Shown here: positions 35,267-47,515 of the stretch, one piece after another | Numbering within the stretch: position 1 is the stretch's first letter | How the letters are laid out: the number at the start of each line of letters is the position of its first letter | Assembly: GCF_047511655.1 (NCBI RefSeq) | Contig: NC_133394.1 | Location: forward strand, 63,671,937-63,735,936 | Reading direction: 5' to 3' | Length of the DNA: 64,000 nucleotides | Source of the DNA: Castor canadensis | Lineage: Eukaryota; Chordata; Mammalia; Rodentia; Castoridae | Program-made: the position numbers and the translations under genes | Notes under the pieces: model-generated | Database searches by the model: none | What the model was told of the DNA's origin: nothing | What the model saw: the letters and a program-made list of their open reading frames with translations, nothing else

Positions 35267-36914
35267 CTGAGTGGGGAGGAAGAGATAAAAGAACATTTAA
35301 CTTTGTTTATTGAAGTATAGTCCATATCCTTTGATCATGCTTAAATAAGTATCAGGTACACCAGGTCTAGATTAAAATTTATATTAAGCATGTGGATTAC
35401 TGATTCAGCACATCATACAATGTCTTGTTGATAGTCTTGAGGTGGGGTACTGGCATTTCTCTGTACTAGGAGGTGAGATGAGCAGAGTGCTGTCACCTAC
35501 TCTAATCCATCCTACACATTTGTAGTTCCATCACAAATGGAAAAAGGAGCCTCTGTGGAGGTTCTTTTATTTTTGCCCTCTCTCTTGATGCTATCTGCAC
35601 AAAATCAGCCACTTCACACCTCTTTAAAAAATTTTTTGTTAGCATAAATTAATTGTACAAAGGGGTTTCATTGTGATATTTACGAAATACATATAATCTT
35701 CTTTGATCAAGTTTACTCCATCTGTATTAGTCTTTCTTAACCACTTTCCATCTTCCTGCTCCTTTTACTAAAGTATGTATACATAGTACCTTGTTGAGAG
35801 ATCTAGAATCTATATCCTGAAACGTTGTATTTTTCTCATCTATCTCTACCAACAAATTTTGTGTAATATCTCAGTATGTTTGTTAGACAAGAGTAAAATA
35901 AAATGCTAAGAAAGACATTCTTTAGAGTCTTCTAAGCATTTTAGCTTTAATAAATATATAGGCAGATCTTTGATATAAAATTATACATTTTATATTGCTT
36001 TCTTGAAATACTCTAGAAATAATCTTTTGATTTCTCTTTAATGTATTAGGATTGTTTTCATTGTATTCTGAAGGTGTATTTGACAATTAACCAAAACCAA
36101 ATAAAATTAGAGTGTTGATGATATAGTTTCTTTATCAATACAACAGAATCTCCCCTTCACCATACCTTCTATGCAGAATTTAATTGTGAACTTATTGAAT
36201 TTAGACCCTTGTCTCTCAGGCCTGGCTTGGCACAACAAATGATCCTGAAGGTGTTGTTAGATAAGAGTTTTCAAATAAATTCAGGTTACCTGAGGATTCT
36301 AAGACCACCTCAAGATTGTCAGTTAACATGAAATATTAAACATTGCGGAAAAAATCCCAAATATTTTAAATTTCTGAGTTCTAAAGGTAGTATAATAATA
36401 ATAATAATAATATATAGTATAATATATATAGTAGAATAATAATAATAATAATCTTGGATTCTTACATTCAAAATTATATACTAAATAGACTGATTATGAA
36501 ATAAAATATGAATAAATCTTACTGTATGTGAAATAAGCATTAAAGTCAAAATACAGGTTGTTCAAACTGAGAAAACTATAGTGTTAAGTGCTTGCAATAT
36601 CACCATTCTAAACAGAATAAACACAGAGTGCTGATACTGCAGTATACATATCTCCATTCCTTAAAGCCTCAATCATCTGCTAGGATGTTAGAGAAATACA
36701 TTAACTCCTTCATCTTAATAGCATAGTAACAGTTCAAAGCTTAGTGTATTATGTCAGCAATTAACATTATTATCCATGCTATACTTATACTACAGAGTGA
36801 TTTAGCAGTGAAAAAAAAAAGAGAGAAATCTTTTGGTCTTATTTGCAGTTTTTAGTTGACATATTTCCTGTCTTGTTTTCAATGAACATTTTTAGTGACA
36901 AAATTTCTGTGCAA
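35267..36914 (-). other. NDST3 last intron, right part
   Basis: No exon seen. At 35620-35860, a stretch (AACCACTTTCCATCTTCCTG and nearby words) may be an old L1 3'UTR remnant, not proven. ATA/AAT trinucleotide runs occur at 36392-36452. Confidence 0.5.
36392..36452. repeat. (ATA/AAT)n microsatellite, interrupted
   Basis: Two AAT-type runs (36392-36410 and 36433-36452) separated by a TATATAGTATAATATATATAG spacer. Confidence 0.9.
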
Positions 36915-37126
36915 GCTGGGTGTTGGTAGCTCACTTCTATAATCCTAGCTACTTAGAAAGTAGAGATCAGGAGGATTGTGGTTCAAAGCCAGCTTAGGCA
37001 AATAGTTCGTAAAACCATATCTCAAAAAAGCACATAGTCCTCCCCAATAAAAAGGGTTAGTGGCTCAAGTGATAGAGCGCCTGCCTGGCAAGTGTCCTGA
37101 TTTCAAACCCCAGTATCCAAAAAAAG
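36915..37126 (+). mobile_element. Composite SINE: 7SL half plus tRNA half, complete
   Basis: The left half is B1-like (GCTGGGTGTTGGTAGCTCAC, GGTTCAAAGCCAGCTTAGGC, ATAGTTCGTAAAACCATATC) with an A-rich linker. The right half is ID-like (GTTAGTGGCTCAAGTGATAG, AGCGCCTGCCTGGCAAG, GATTTCAAACCCCAGTATCC). It is the best-preserved dimer in the window and the main basis for inferring a rodent of the beaver/kangaroo-rat group. It lies in an NDST3 intron, antisense to the gene. Confidence 0.92.
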
Positions 37127-37394
37127 TATTCTGTGCAGGTGTCATTCTTTTTGTAGTGATATGTTACCTTTTGGTTTTGATTCACAATTGCAAGTTCTTT
37201 TACTTTATTTTATTCTTGCAATATGTAATAATATGTAATTGGAAAAATCAAGAAAAGCAACTTAGATTATTGAATTCAAATGTCACTTAATTTTTAGAAG
37301 GGCCGAATTTTGACTTTAATCACTTTTCTAAGAAAATATATGTGATTTTATCATTTTGTACATTTAGTTTGTATTTTTTAAGCTCTATACTTAC

Positions 37395-37497
37395 ATTAGA
37401 ATCCATTGGAGGATATTTTCTTCCTTTACTCTTTCCAAGGCATTTTGTTTTACCTTCTTCCAATAACTGACACCAGAAGGCTTTATGAGAATCAAAT
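37395..37497 (-). CDS. NDST3: NDST3 penultimate exon: disulfide loop and KGRKYPP motif
   Basis: This 103-nt exon is one base (completing Thr) plus 34 codons. It starts [19 protein letters not shown] and ends [11 protein letters not shown]. The two Cys match the NDST1 disulfide Cys818-Cys828. The Lys in KGRKYPP matches Lys833, a PAPS-contacting residue. LLEEGKTKC, with Glu-Glu, is the NDST3 form I remember, against a Gly-containing form in NDST4. The acceptor AG at 37499-37498 is preceded by an uninterrupted T run on the minus strand. The donor GTAAGT begins at 37394. The exon is intact but lies downstream of the nonsense codon. Confidence 0.88.
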
Positions 37498-38504
37498 CTA
37501 AAAAAAAAAAGAAACCCTCCCAAACCCAAAGAGTATTTTTCAAGCAGTTTTTAAGATTTATTGACCAACAACATAAATATATGAATTCGGATATTAATCT
37601 ACAGCTAGGGGAACTGGAATTTTTTTTACTATATCCCTTTGCAGAAAGTCTTTTGGCATATCTCTGAAATCTCAGTCCATCTGTCATATTTGTGAGTTTG
37701 CCAGATTCTTAGTAGAAAAAATTTCAGCAGAAGATACCCTATTAATAGAAATTAATAAGACTATCTCTTTCATCTGGAAGGAAAAATTGAGTTTTACATT
37801 CATTCTTTTCATTTATAGTACTTAAAAATGATGTATCAATCTTCATTCATGTCTGTGGATTTAGATTATACTTGTACTACTTAACCACAGGGTGATTTAA
37901 AAAAAAACATTCTGGTGTGCCATGCAGTGATTACTTTTAGGATTCTCCAGCATAGTCAATGGTAGCATGTCAAATTTGCCTTTCAGTTTACCAAAGTATT
38001 TCATGTAACTCTCATTTGGGTCTTCATTTAGAGATTACTCTTAAGGAAATGGTGTGCAGAATTCCTTTCATTTTATAGCACTTAGTACAGTGTTTGGCTC
38101 TTGTGAATTTTCACTAAACATATGTTCAATAAAAAATAAAAGGGAAGAAAATGCTTGTTAAGTTTTACTTTTCTTGGACTATATACTTCCCCACTATTCT
38201 GGTCATGATTCAAGTTAGGCCTCCTGGCTCTAGATTCAGGGCCTTTTCTTCTTTATTGGTCTCTGGGTATGTTTTGTATTATTATTCATTGTAAGCAAAG
38301 CAGTAATTTCCATGTTTAAATATAAAAGTGAAAGCAACAGCAATGACAATTCTTTCATATTGCCTTTGTTATTCAATTAAAGAATTATCATTTCGAATTT
38401 TTTTTATTTGGTTTTTAGTTTGTACTACTCTGTATGCTACTTTCAATGTTTTGAAAAATTACATGAATAATTTTGGAAATGTAAATAAAAACACATTTAA
38501 ATTA
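37498..38504 (-). other. NDST3 intron, unique part
   Basis: AT-rich, no exon or clear repeat seen. Confidence 0.45.
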
Positions 38505-40065
38505 GCATAAGACCCTCAAATACCTGAGGAGAAAGTTAACAAAAAATATCTGCAAGATTAGTGCACTGAAAACTACAAAACATTCCTAAGAGCAAAGAAA
38601 ATAGAAGGAGCTGTGTTATGTTCATAGATCTGAAGACTAAATACTTTAAAAGTATCAACTTTCTCTAAATTTATCTAAAGTATCAACTCTTTCCAAATTT
38701 GTCTATAGTTTAATGTGATTTCAACCAAAACTCCAGTTGGCTCTTTTTTTCTTTTGTAGAAACTAAAAATGATTTAAATATATACAGGAAAATATAAAGA
38801 ACCTAGAAAAGCTAAGACAATTTGAAATGATTTGAAAATGGTGAAGTTCGAAATCCAATATTACATACTTTCAAGATTTACTATCATGATACAGTAATCA
38901 AGTCTGTATTGTATTGGTATCAGAAAACCAATTGATCAATGGAACAAAAGAATCCAGAAATAGACTTATATAACGATTGGTCAACTGGTTAAAAAAACAG
39001 GTGCCAAGCTAATTCAATGGGAGATGATTAATTTTTTAGAAAAATTGCACTAGAAAAATTGAATATTTACATGGAAAAACAGAACATTTACCCTTACATC
39101 ATGCTATATATAAATATTAACATGAAAGGGATTATTGACCTAAACCTAAGAGCTAAAACTGTAAAAATTTTGAAAGAAAACAGAGAAAAACCACATAGAA
39201 AATTTTCATGCCCTTGGATTAGGCAAAGATTTCTTAAAAGATTTCTTCTAAAGATACTTAAGAAACCACAGACTGGAGGAAAATATATGCAAAACATATA
39301 TCTCATAAGGGACTTGTACTAAGAAAATATAATTCAATCTAAAAGATGATAATACTAATAAAATTGAGTAAAATATTGAAACAGACACTTCAGCAAAGAA
39401 TGAAAATGATCAATAAACCAATAAAATTTACTTCACATCATGAGTATCAGTGAAATACAAATGAAAATGAAAATGAAATAGCACTCACTAGAATGACTGA
39501 ATTTAAAGACTAATACCGAGTATTGGCAAAGGAATGGAACAAGTAGAATTGTCAAATCTTGTTTGTAGAAATTAAAAATATTACAGCCATTTTGTCAAAT
39601 TTCTTTTAAATTTAAAAACATAATTAGATTATGACCCATTGGCCCCATTTCTAGGTATTAACCCAAGGACAATAAGAAATACATGCCCACATAAAGATCT
39701 TTACACAAATGTTCATAGTAGCTTTTTTCATAATAGTCCCAAATGGAAACATTCTCTTCTGTCCATCTCTTGGTGAAAAGAATACTACTCAACATTAAAG
39801 GAGGACCAGCTATAGGTATAAAAACTTGGAGGAATCTCAAAAATATTGTGCTAAGTGAAAGAAAGGAGATAGTTGATATCAGATGCTGGGAGTAAGGGAA
39901 AAGGTTTGACTGCACAACAGCATGAGGAACCTCTTTGGACTAATACAAATGTTCTAAAACTTGATTGCAGTGGATATAGCTATATACATTAGTTAAAATT
40001 CATTGAACTGAGTAACTGTAATTGGTGAATTTTATTAAATGTAAAATTATATGTCAATAAAACAT
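38505..40065 (+). mobile_element. Old L1 fragment (L1M-type ORF2 to 3' end)
   Basis: ORF2-like words include GACCCTCAAATACCTGAGG, TGCACTGAAAACTACAAAAC, GTATTGTATTGGTATCAGAA and TAGGTATTAACCCAAGGAC. The end is AATTTTATTAAATGTAAAATTATATGTCAATAAAAC, as in L1M 3' ends. Heavily diverged. Opposite to the gene within an NDST3 intron. Confidence 0.82.
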
Positions 40066-41670
40066 TTAAAGTTATAGTGTGATTTATAATGTGTGTGTAT
40101 GGAGCCTATATGTAGCTAATGTTGTGGTGTTTATGACTATAGCCTTTGGAAAGAATGTAAATTTATAACTGCCTCTGTCTTGCTTCAGTTACTAGACACA
40201 ATAGGATGTGTGCAAAGCATTTTCCTTATCATTATTAAAGCAACTGTGTAACACCATGACACAACATATTTTTTCATGCAGTTTATGTTCTTGTTTGAAT
40301 CAATAAAACAGCTGCATGAATTAGTTTTGTAGTGAAGGTACAAAGAGGGCACTCCTGAGGGCATTATTATTTGAATTATGTATGAAAGCCTTTAGAAAAT
40401 TCCAATGTAATAACATTTCTGGAAGTCTGTGTTGATGCAATATTTTTATTAACAGTTTGCTATCTGCACTTTCCACATGTGAATTCTGGCACGTTTTAGG
40501 TATTCATGTGATCAAAATTCAGAATTCGGACCAGCTATTATTGTTTTGTTAAAATATACCTGCTGTAGATACATAACACATGTCCCATGTGTTAAAATGA
40601 GCAATCTTATGAGAGAAGGTTTTTCTAAGAAACATTGAATTTCACACACTAAAATTAAGAATAAAAAGAAAAATAGGCTCTTTTTCATCTCTGCTAATTG
40701 ATTAGATATTATTATACAGTGCCTGTGTATGAGTGTGTGGCACTTAGTTCAAGTGTCTGCACGCATAAGTTCACAGGCAGTGGTGTGAGTGTGTCAGAGT
40801 AGAAAAGTGAGAAGAGAAATTATTGCACCTATTTTCCAGGTGCCCTAAGGCACTGAGTCTAGTTCCTCATAGAGAACAGTCACAGATACAAGGTGAAGGA
40901 CTGCGGCTGATGAGGGGACTTGTGAGTTTGAAGACATGAATAATATTAATTAAGAATCCAGGTGAAAAAAATCTGACAAATGATGGAGAAAGATCACTTC
41001 ACACTTCACATCTGTTCAGAACATCAGCAATGTCCCTCTGAAGAATGACCTTAGGACCAATAAAATAGCCATAATGCCACTGAAGTCTGGTGGAACAGCA
41101 AAGAAACAGCCTTTTTATGTAGACACTGGCAGTCATGGTCCTAGCTGGGCCCCTCCTTTCAAGGTTTTTAGGAAGTAAATACTTTGAAAGAAGTATTATG
41201 TGCTGTGTAGTATTTCTCTTTATGACTTCCCTGTCTTGGTGGTAATGATATTTTCATTATGTCTCCAGAGTCATGCATATAATAGTTATTAATAGAATTT
41301 TATTAAATGGTATTAAACTTTATGGAATATAACCTGGGGTCATCTAGAAGTAACTAGAAGAGACGTGTGGGCAGGGGCACCTAGATTCTCCAAGGAGAAT
41401 GGCAACCTTTAACCAGTGATATTTCTGTATTAATGAAAATGTGATTGACCTCAAGCAGATGAATACTAAAGAACATTCAGGTAATACTTAAAAGGTCTGC
41501 GATGCCTTTAAATTGAAATAATATTTCCATGCCAAAATAGTGCAGATAAATTTTAAAATCAAAATACATCCTTTTTGTTATTAATATAGGACAAAATAAG
41601 AACTTTTTCAGTTCTCTCCCAGCACCTATACTTTTATGATTTAATGAATCATTTTAGCAATGCACATTTT
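40066..41670 (-). other. NDST3 intron, no repeat recognised
   Basis: About 1.6 kb free of recognisable repeats, which is unusual here. It includes words such as TGAATCAATAAAACAGCTGCATG (40296-40318). It may include conserved noncoding sequence; no direct evidence. Confidence 0.35.
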
Positions 41671-41671
41671 A

Positions 41672-41758
41672 TTTTTTTTTTCAATACTGGGGACTGAATT
41701 CAGGGCCTTGAGGATGCTAGGCAGGTAGTCATCTACTTGAGCTGTGCCCCTAGCCCCA
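41672..41758 (-). mobile_element. ID-like tRNA-derived SINE, antisense
   Basis: Plus strand: TTTTTCAATACTGGGGACTG, AATTCAGGGCCTTGAGGATG, GCTAGGCAGGTAGTCATCTA and CTGTGCCCCTAGCCCC. Confidence 0.88.
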
Positions 41759-41764
41759 GATTTT

Positions 41765-42430
41765 ATTCTTAGCATTTTTTTGCAGTACAATTTACATATC
41801 CTAATTTTCACTTATTGTAATTGTACAATTATGATACTTAGCAAATTTATCACCACAATCCATTTATAGAACATTTCCATCACCTAAAAATAATTACTAA
41901 AGCCTACTGTAGTCAATCTTTGCTGTCACCCCTGCCCCATGCTAGGTAAACACTTATCTTTTTGACTGTAAATTTGTCACTTATAGGCATTTTCTTTTTA
42001 TTTTCTGGTATGGATATGCCAAATTAATCCATTTGCCAGTTGATGGAATTTGGATTGTTTCTTATATTTAGCTATCATGAATAATGCTGCTATGAACATT
42101 CACTTACTAGTTTTTTTATGTACTTAGGTTTGTATTTATCTTGGGATTGATTCCTAGGAGTGGAGTTTAATTTTTAAGAAACTAAAAAAGTGCTTTCTAA
42201 AGTGGCCAGTATATGAGACTGCAATTTCTCCCTATTCTTGTCAATATTTGGTATTATCTTTTGGGTTTATGGCCATTTGGATTTTCTTTTGGATAATAGC
42301 CATTCCAATGGGTACATAGTGGTATCTGAAAATGGTTTTAATTTGCATATCTCTATGATTACACATTTATTTGCAAAGTGATATTTAGTGTGTCAGTGTG
42401 TCTAGAGATGGATTATGTCTTTAATAAAGT
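41765..42430 (-). mobile_element. Old L1M 3' fragment, antisense
   Basis: Plus strand has the inverted L1M 3' words: GCAGTACAATTTACATATCC, CCACAATCCATTTATAGAAC, TGAATAATGCTGCTATGAAC, GGGATTGATTCCTAGGAGTGG and GATTTTCTTTTGGATAATAGCC. No open frame. Confidence 0.78.
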
Positions 42431-43082
42431 CTGATACTACTTTAAAAACTCATTTTAACATTCCAGCTTTTAAAAGGAAGCATTTCTTGTTGATATAGTA
42501 TTCATTAGGAAATACAATATTGATTTTCTGTGGTTCTAACATCTTATGCCAATGGGAATTGCTTCACAGATTGGCAGTGCAGGTTCCAGAAATAACTGAT
42601 TGATATTCAATTCTGCCTCCTCAACTTATTTGTTGAGTGACTTTTGGCTTGAGTTTTCTGGTTTTTCTATCTGAAAAGGAAGTTACTAATGCCTACCATA
42701 CAATGTTTTCATGGGGATGTATATGTGTACCTATAAAAATTTAATACATATAAATATATATTTATTTTGAAATGGTACAGCCACGTTAAAAATTTATTAA
42801 GAAATTGGAATAGATCTTTTTTCTTTTCAATGCATTTTTAGGTGCTCTCTGTAGGTCATCCAGAGAAACAACAGACTTTATTTATTATGGCTACTATTTT
42901 TTGCTACTAAAATGTTTTAATATGGCAGATTTTTACTAAAACTCATCAGCACTGGGTTGGAAAAGAATTCCTGGACAAAGGAAGTGATATTAGAAACAAC
43001 TGAAGTCTTTCTGAACTTTGAAGCAGCTTTAGTCCTTTATGATTGAGCTAAGCCTCATCCATGAGACAAAATAAAACAACAC

Positions 43083-43084
<2 letters not shown>
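42431..43084 (-). other. NDST3 intron, nothing recognised
   Basis: No exon or clear repeat seen. Confidence 0.4.

Positions 43085-43128
<44 letters not shown>
43085..43128. repeat. (CA)22 microsatellite
   Basis: Uninterrupted CA dinucleotides. Confidence 0.97.
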
Positions 43129-43129
<1 letters not shown>

Positions 43130-45660
43130 CTATGATCAATCCCTGCTCTTCAAATTCTCATTGCCCATTATTGAAGTTTTCAAAGTAAATTAGTCTTAAA
43201 AATTTGTTTAACACAATTTGGTTTCATTAATCTCAACAAATTAATTAATTGGCAAGTGAGATGTCAGGTTCAGGTATTTAACTGATATTTTAGAATGTGA
43301 AGACTTCTGTCATGGTCACTGATGGGCAGGTGATAATTATGAATGGATCTATTCATGGCAAAATTAACAGTTTATGTATATTTTTCATTTTAGTTTATAC
43401 AAATTAGTGCAATCCATGTCAGGTAATGCTTTCCCTACTTTCTCCCAAACAATAAGTCAGCTTTAAAATACTATTATACATAACCTAAAAACTAAAGGAG
43501 CATCATTATATCAATCTTATACACAATTTAGAGATTAAAGTTATGTTGAATAAGAGTTGTAAGATTGTAATTTACTTTAAGTGGATGAGAAAGGTCCCAT
43601 TTATATTGCTTTAAGCCTGTATTGCTGATTTCAAATGATATACTCACTGAGAAAATCAGATTTTTAAAACAAATTCAGTATGTCATTTGAACCCCATGAT
43701 GACAGTACTAAGTAATTTTAAATCATCACAGACTAGTGACTTTGCATTTGGGATTCTTGAACACTTTCTTTAGAAATTGTGGGAAGGAATAAAACACACT
43801 TTTACAATAGTGGATTTCTTTGCTATTCTTCTTGAAAAGAGTTTTGACACTACAATTTCTATATTGGAGATAGTCAGCATAGAGACCTCTTAAATTAGAG
43901 CATTTTTGCATGCCAAGATTGCATAGTAATATTTTGTATAGTCCACCTTTCACTCATTTATTGTACTGTGTGTAAAGCACTGAATTTATGTGATTATATT
44001 AGAATTTATGTTGGTTTGTAGTTTAGTATATTCATAGAAGACTTTCACTGAAGGAAATTTCTAATCTTCACTATCATTATCAGGAAAATAAGAAGCAATA
44101 TGAAAGTATATAAAGGATCTCCTGGCAACTGTATAAATGACATTTCTGAGAATCTACATATTGTACTCATAGTCATTCCCAACATTTCCAAAGCACCATA
44201 AAATAGCCGTCACTATAGGGTTACTCTAATGAGAGTAACTAAATTGTGAATACAGGACTCTGGTTTAAAAAAAAAAAGATACAGGGTAAAGGAAGATCAT
44301 TTTAGAGCTAAGACAAAGACATGAAATTTCCAAATATTCAAGTGCACTTTCAACTCCCTGTACAGCTATCCTTATCTCAACTACAAGGTATGTCAGGTTA
44401 ACTGATGGTTGGAAAGAAAACATAAAGAAAACTAAATGGAAGTGCATCATCTCTATCAGCAGGGTAAGAGCTTGGGCAGCTTGCTGGACCAGAAACTGTG
44501 GTTTCTTGGACTATATATCTTATTTTACTACTTTACCCCCTGAGCCCCCAAGAGGATCATGTAATGGGTGATTTTAGCTAGATACATCCCAGGTGCAAAG
44601 TGAAACACAGTTCTTTGTATATAACACATTGCTTTGATATTAATTCTCTTAAGTTTACATAGCCTTTTCTCAGTAGTGGAGATGAATAAAAAGCTTGCTG
44701 CCAAGCTGGATACAAAGGAGACAAATACACAGCATGCAGGTCAAGGACGTTCCTCAAGGAAAAAAGATTATGTCTTTATAGAATACTCTACTTCTTTTTT
44801 TTCTGAAATACAGAGCCTTGCCATATACTCTATAAAAAAGACCTAAAGATAAGCCAAGTTGAAATAGAAAACTTTTTAGAAAATAAAAGATTTCTTTTCT
44901 AAGAGATACTTAAAAAGATAGAAGACAGAAAGTGGACTTGAATTTCTAACTGCAAACGAAAATCACTCAGCTTCCTTTAAGATTAAGTTGAATGCTAAAT
45001 ACTTAAGGCTGGTGTCTGTTAATACTTGAACTAAGCTCTGCAAAACTCTGGCAGTACTAGAAGTATAGAAAAAAGTCAGGAGGTTAATAGTAACAACAAA
45101 GTAAATGACTCTCAGGAAGGAAGCTCAAAACTCCAGAGTTCTACCTAGTCTGTTGTCCTCTAAACCAAAATGTGTCACTTAAGGTCTCTGGGTATGATTT
45201 TTACAAGATACAAGCTGTGTTTGATGTTTTTCTGTCAATCCTTTAGTGTAAGGGATGCTGGAAGGTAAAAGAAATCTTCCTCTCACTTTCTAAATTGACA
45301 GAGGATAAAGTATAATAAAAGAAGGAAAACCAGTTATCTATGGAAATGATTTTTATACAGAAAAGGAAAATGGAATAACTTCACAGTACTGTCTTTTTCT
45401 GTTTCTTTAAAGCTTGTTCCATGACCTTTAAAATTAAAAAAAAATTATAACAAGAGTCAGGTCCACAGCTCATCCAGCTCAGTATCTTTCATGTGCTTGA
45501 GGCATAAATCTGATTGTCATAAATCTCATAAATCTGATTGTCATCCATTATAAATGAACAGTGTAAGATGGTGTTTGTATTTAAAAATAGTAAATGAAGG
45601 TCTTATATAAAAATATAGAGGCAGGAGTAGGGTGAGGGAAGACAGGCACCTAGGGTACAA
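43129..45660 (-). other. NDST3 intron, no exon seen
   Basis: AT-rich intron without a clear repeat. Short open frames on either strand (for example 43953-43726 minus, 44634-44846 plus) match nothing recognised. Confidence 0.4.
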
Positions 45661-45727
45661 AATTTAAGGAGGCACTCACTCTTAGGCACAGGCACAATCC
45701 CAAGAGTGAGTGTTTGTTCCTTAAATT
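45661..45727. repeat. Imperfect palindrome / long hairpin
   Basis: Left arm AATTTAAGGA (45661-45670) and CACTCACTCTT (45673-45683); right arm AAGAGTGAGTG (45702-45712) and TCCTTAAATT (45718-45727). Both pairs match perfectly. The loop is 18 nt, with a 2/5-nt internal bulge, giving 21 paired bases. It lies in an NDST3 intron and is probably the core of an old repeat. Confidence 0.85.
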
Positions 45728-45785
45728 CTAGTGGCTCTCTTGCTTCTCCCTAGTTTTAGCCCTGGAGTCAACAATCTACGAAAAA

Positions 45786-45862
45786 CAGGAAACCAGCAAG
45801 AAAACAAAACAAAACAAAACACAACAGACCACAACAGAACCCAAACAACAAACCAAACCAGT
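45786..45862. repeat. CAAAA/ACAAC-rich simple sequence
   Basis: A-rich tract with repeated AACAAAACAAAAC units grading into ACAACAGACC. Confidence 0.7.
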
Positions 45863-46391
45863 GCTGTGAAAGCTGTCTTTTGAAGTGGGAACAAGGGCAT
45901 TTACAGTGAGTAAAGACAAGAAGTAAACACTGGAAGTACATTGAAGGCCATAGTCATACCTCTCTCTGTGCCTATTCAGTCACCTATGGGGCTATTTCTT
46001 GCTGTTTGACATTGTTTCTGAAAATTACATACAGGTTAGTCAATTGCTTCTTCATTCTTCCAAGAGGTCCCAATATTGTTGGTTGAGTAGGCTCAGCTTA
46101 CCAATTTATTTCACATAGCTTCTTTTTAGGTAAGTTGTTGGTTTTAAGATTCACAACTATTTTGTTTTTATACTTTCCTTCCAGGGGAAATCTTTGCATA
46201 GGTAGGAATCAACACAAGATTTAGGATATTTCTTTGTCATACTGTTTAAATGTTTTTTTTCCAAATGGTTAATGTTAAACTAGAAAACAATCAGTACATA
46301 AGAAACAGCTGACCAGGTATTGCCAAACCAAATTTCTTTAAAATAAGTTCTCTGCTGGACCTTGAATAAACAAATTAGAACATAAACTTAC

Positions 46392-46501
46392 GTTAAAGCT
46401 TCCGAATAATTATAATGAGGAGAGACTCCTAGAAACTTCTGTACTTCATCCATCACTGTTGCAGGATCTGTTCTTAGCTACTGCCCATCAATAATTAGCA
46501 A
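46392..46501 (-). CDS. NDST3: NDST3 exon (3rd from last) carrying an in-frame stop
   Basis: This 110-nt exon is 36 codons plus 2 bases. It begins LLIIDGQ; the next codon (46480-46478) is TAG where NDSTs have a second Gln. The frame then continues LRTDPATVMDEVQKFLGV and ends SEAL plus the first two bases of a Thr codon. The acceptor (AG at 46503-46502) and donor (GTAAGT at 46391) are intact. One C-to-T change of CAG explains the stop. If real, the protein ends near residue 771 of 873 and loses 102 further residues, including the Cys pair and the KGRKYPP loop. Two exon junctions lie downstream, so nonsense-mediated decay would be expected. Everything else in the exon looks conserved, which fits a recent event, a polymorphism or a base error. 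Confidence 0.88.
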
Positions 46502-47019
46502 CTAAATTACCAAAGAAGTAACAATAAAGAAAAGACGGTTCATGTTGAAAACATAAGTGTCAACTGTATAATGAAAAATTTTTTGGCCCTGTACTTATTC
46601 TGTGACACTGTCTTGAGGGGCTTTACATGCATTGTTAGATGCAGCCAGGTCATTCTTATTAATGATCTGGAATAAGAAATAAATCATGCTAAGTAAGCAC
46701 ATTCATGTTTTGTTATTTGAGAAGTTAGCAAACACTCTGAAAACAAAAACACCCCTTCTGAAGATAAAGACAGCTTAGAAATGTGACTAGAAATCGCAAA
46801 TGTAAACCAAGTTTAAATACAAACAAAACAATGATTACTAAGGTTGTGGAGGAAGACTGTAGAAAGAAAGGTTATAATAAGCTTAGTAGTAATGAGACAG
46901 AGGAACTGTCATTCTTCACAGTTCCAATCAGGAGTAGTGTAACAGGTACTGAGAAACCATTTATCCTGAAAAGCACTGATGCCTCACTTGTGCCTGTAAA
47001 TGTCCAAAGGGTAACTAAA

Positions 47020-47515
47020 AGCAGGATAAAAGTTTGGCATCCCTGCCTCTACTTTGTATCTGTCTTTGCTCTGAGCCATTCTCTTGGCAGTCACCTTGCA
47101 GCCACTGTGGAATCTAGGAAGAACAGGACTGATCAGTAACATCTTGTGACAAAAGTTGATACCTCCAGACAAAATGCCTTTCTTATCTTGACCAGGCACC
47201 ACCTGACCATCGTGAGATGATGAGCAACTGTGACTCCCGTGACTTGGACTGTTTAATCATTCTGCATTCCTCTCTTCCTCTGCCCCAATTCTTCTTGTAT
47301 TTAACCCTAAAGTTAATGTCTGTACCCTGAAGATAAGGTGAATTGCTTATTTTGCCTCTTCCTATGGTGTGTCTGTGCCATGTAATAAAAATCTTTCTTT
47401 GTCCTTCACCACTGTTCATCTCTTTATGCAGTGTATTGGGGTGAGTTGCCAGACCTGACATATGGCCTGACTCCAGGAGGAGTTGGACCTTTGGACTAGA
47501 ACTCTTGGTTAGAGT
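47020..47515 (+). mobile_element. Solo-LTR-like repeat, copy 1
   Basis: Shares ordered words with 50060-50960: TTTGGCATCCCTGCCTCTAC against CTTGGCATCTCTGTCTCTAT; the TGTACCCTGAAGATAAGG area against TGTAGCCTGAAGGTGG; TTTGCCTCTTCC; AAATCTTTCTTTGTCCTTCACCA against AAATCTTTCTCTGCCCTTCACCA; and GACCTGACAT. An AATAAA lies in the same relative position (about 47384). LTR class not assigned; edges approximate. Antisense to NDST3. Confidence 0.6.

Noticed and set aside
35110-35313. Plus-strand open frame over the last NDST3 exon
   Set aside because: It is the complement of the true minus-strand exon ending QELQKVR.
46475-46480. Programmed readthrough of the TAG
   Set aside because: The known strong mammalian signal is UGA followed by CUAG. 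Here it is UAG followed by CUAA, and other NDSTs have Gln at the site, so a mutation is the simpler explanation.
46783-47139. 118-codon plus-strand open frame
   Set aside because: Runs from intron into the LTR-like repeat; composition and content resemble no known protein.
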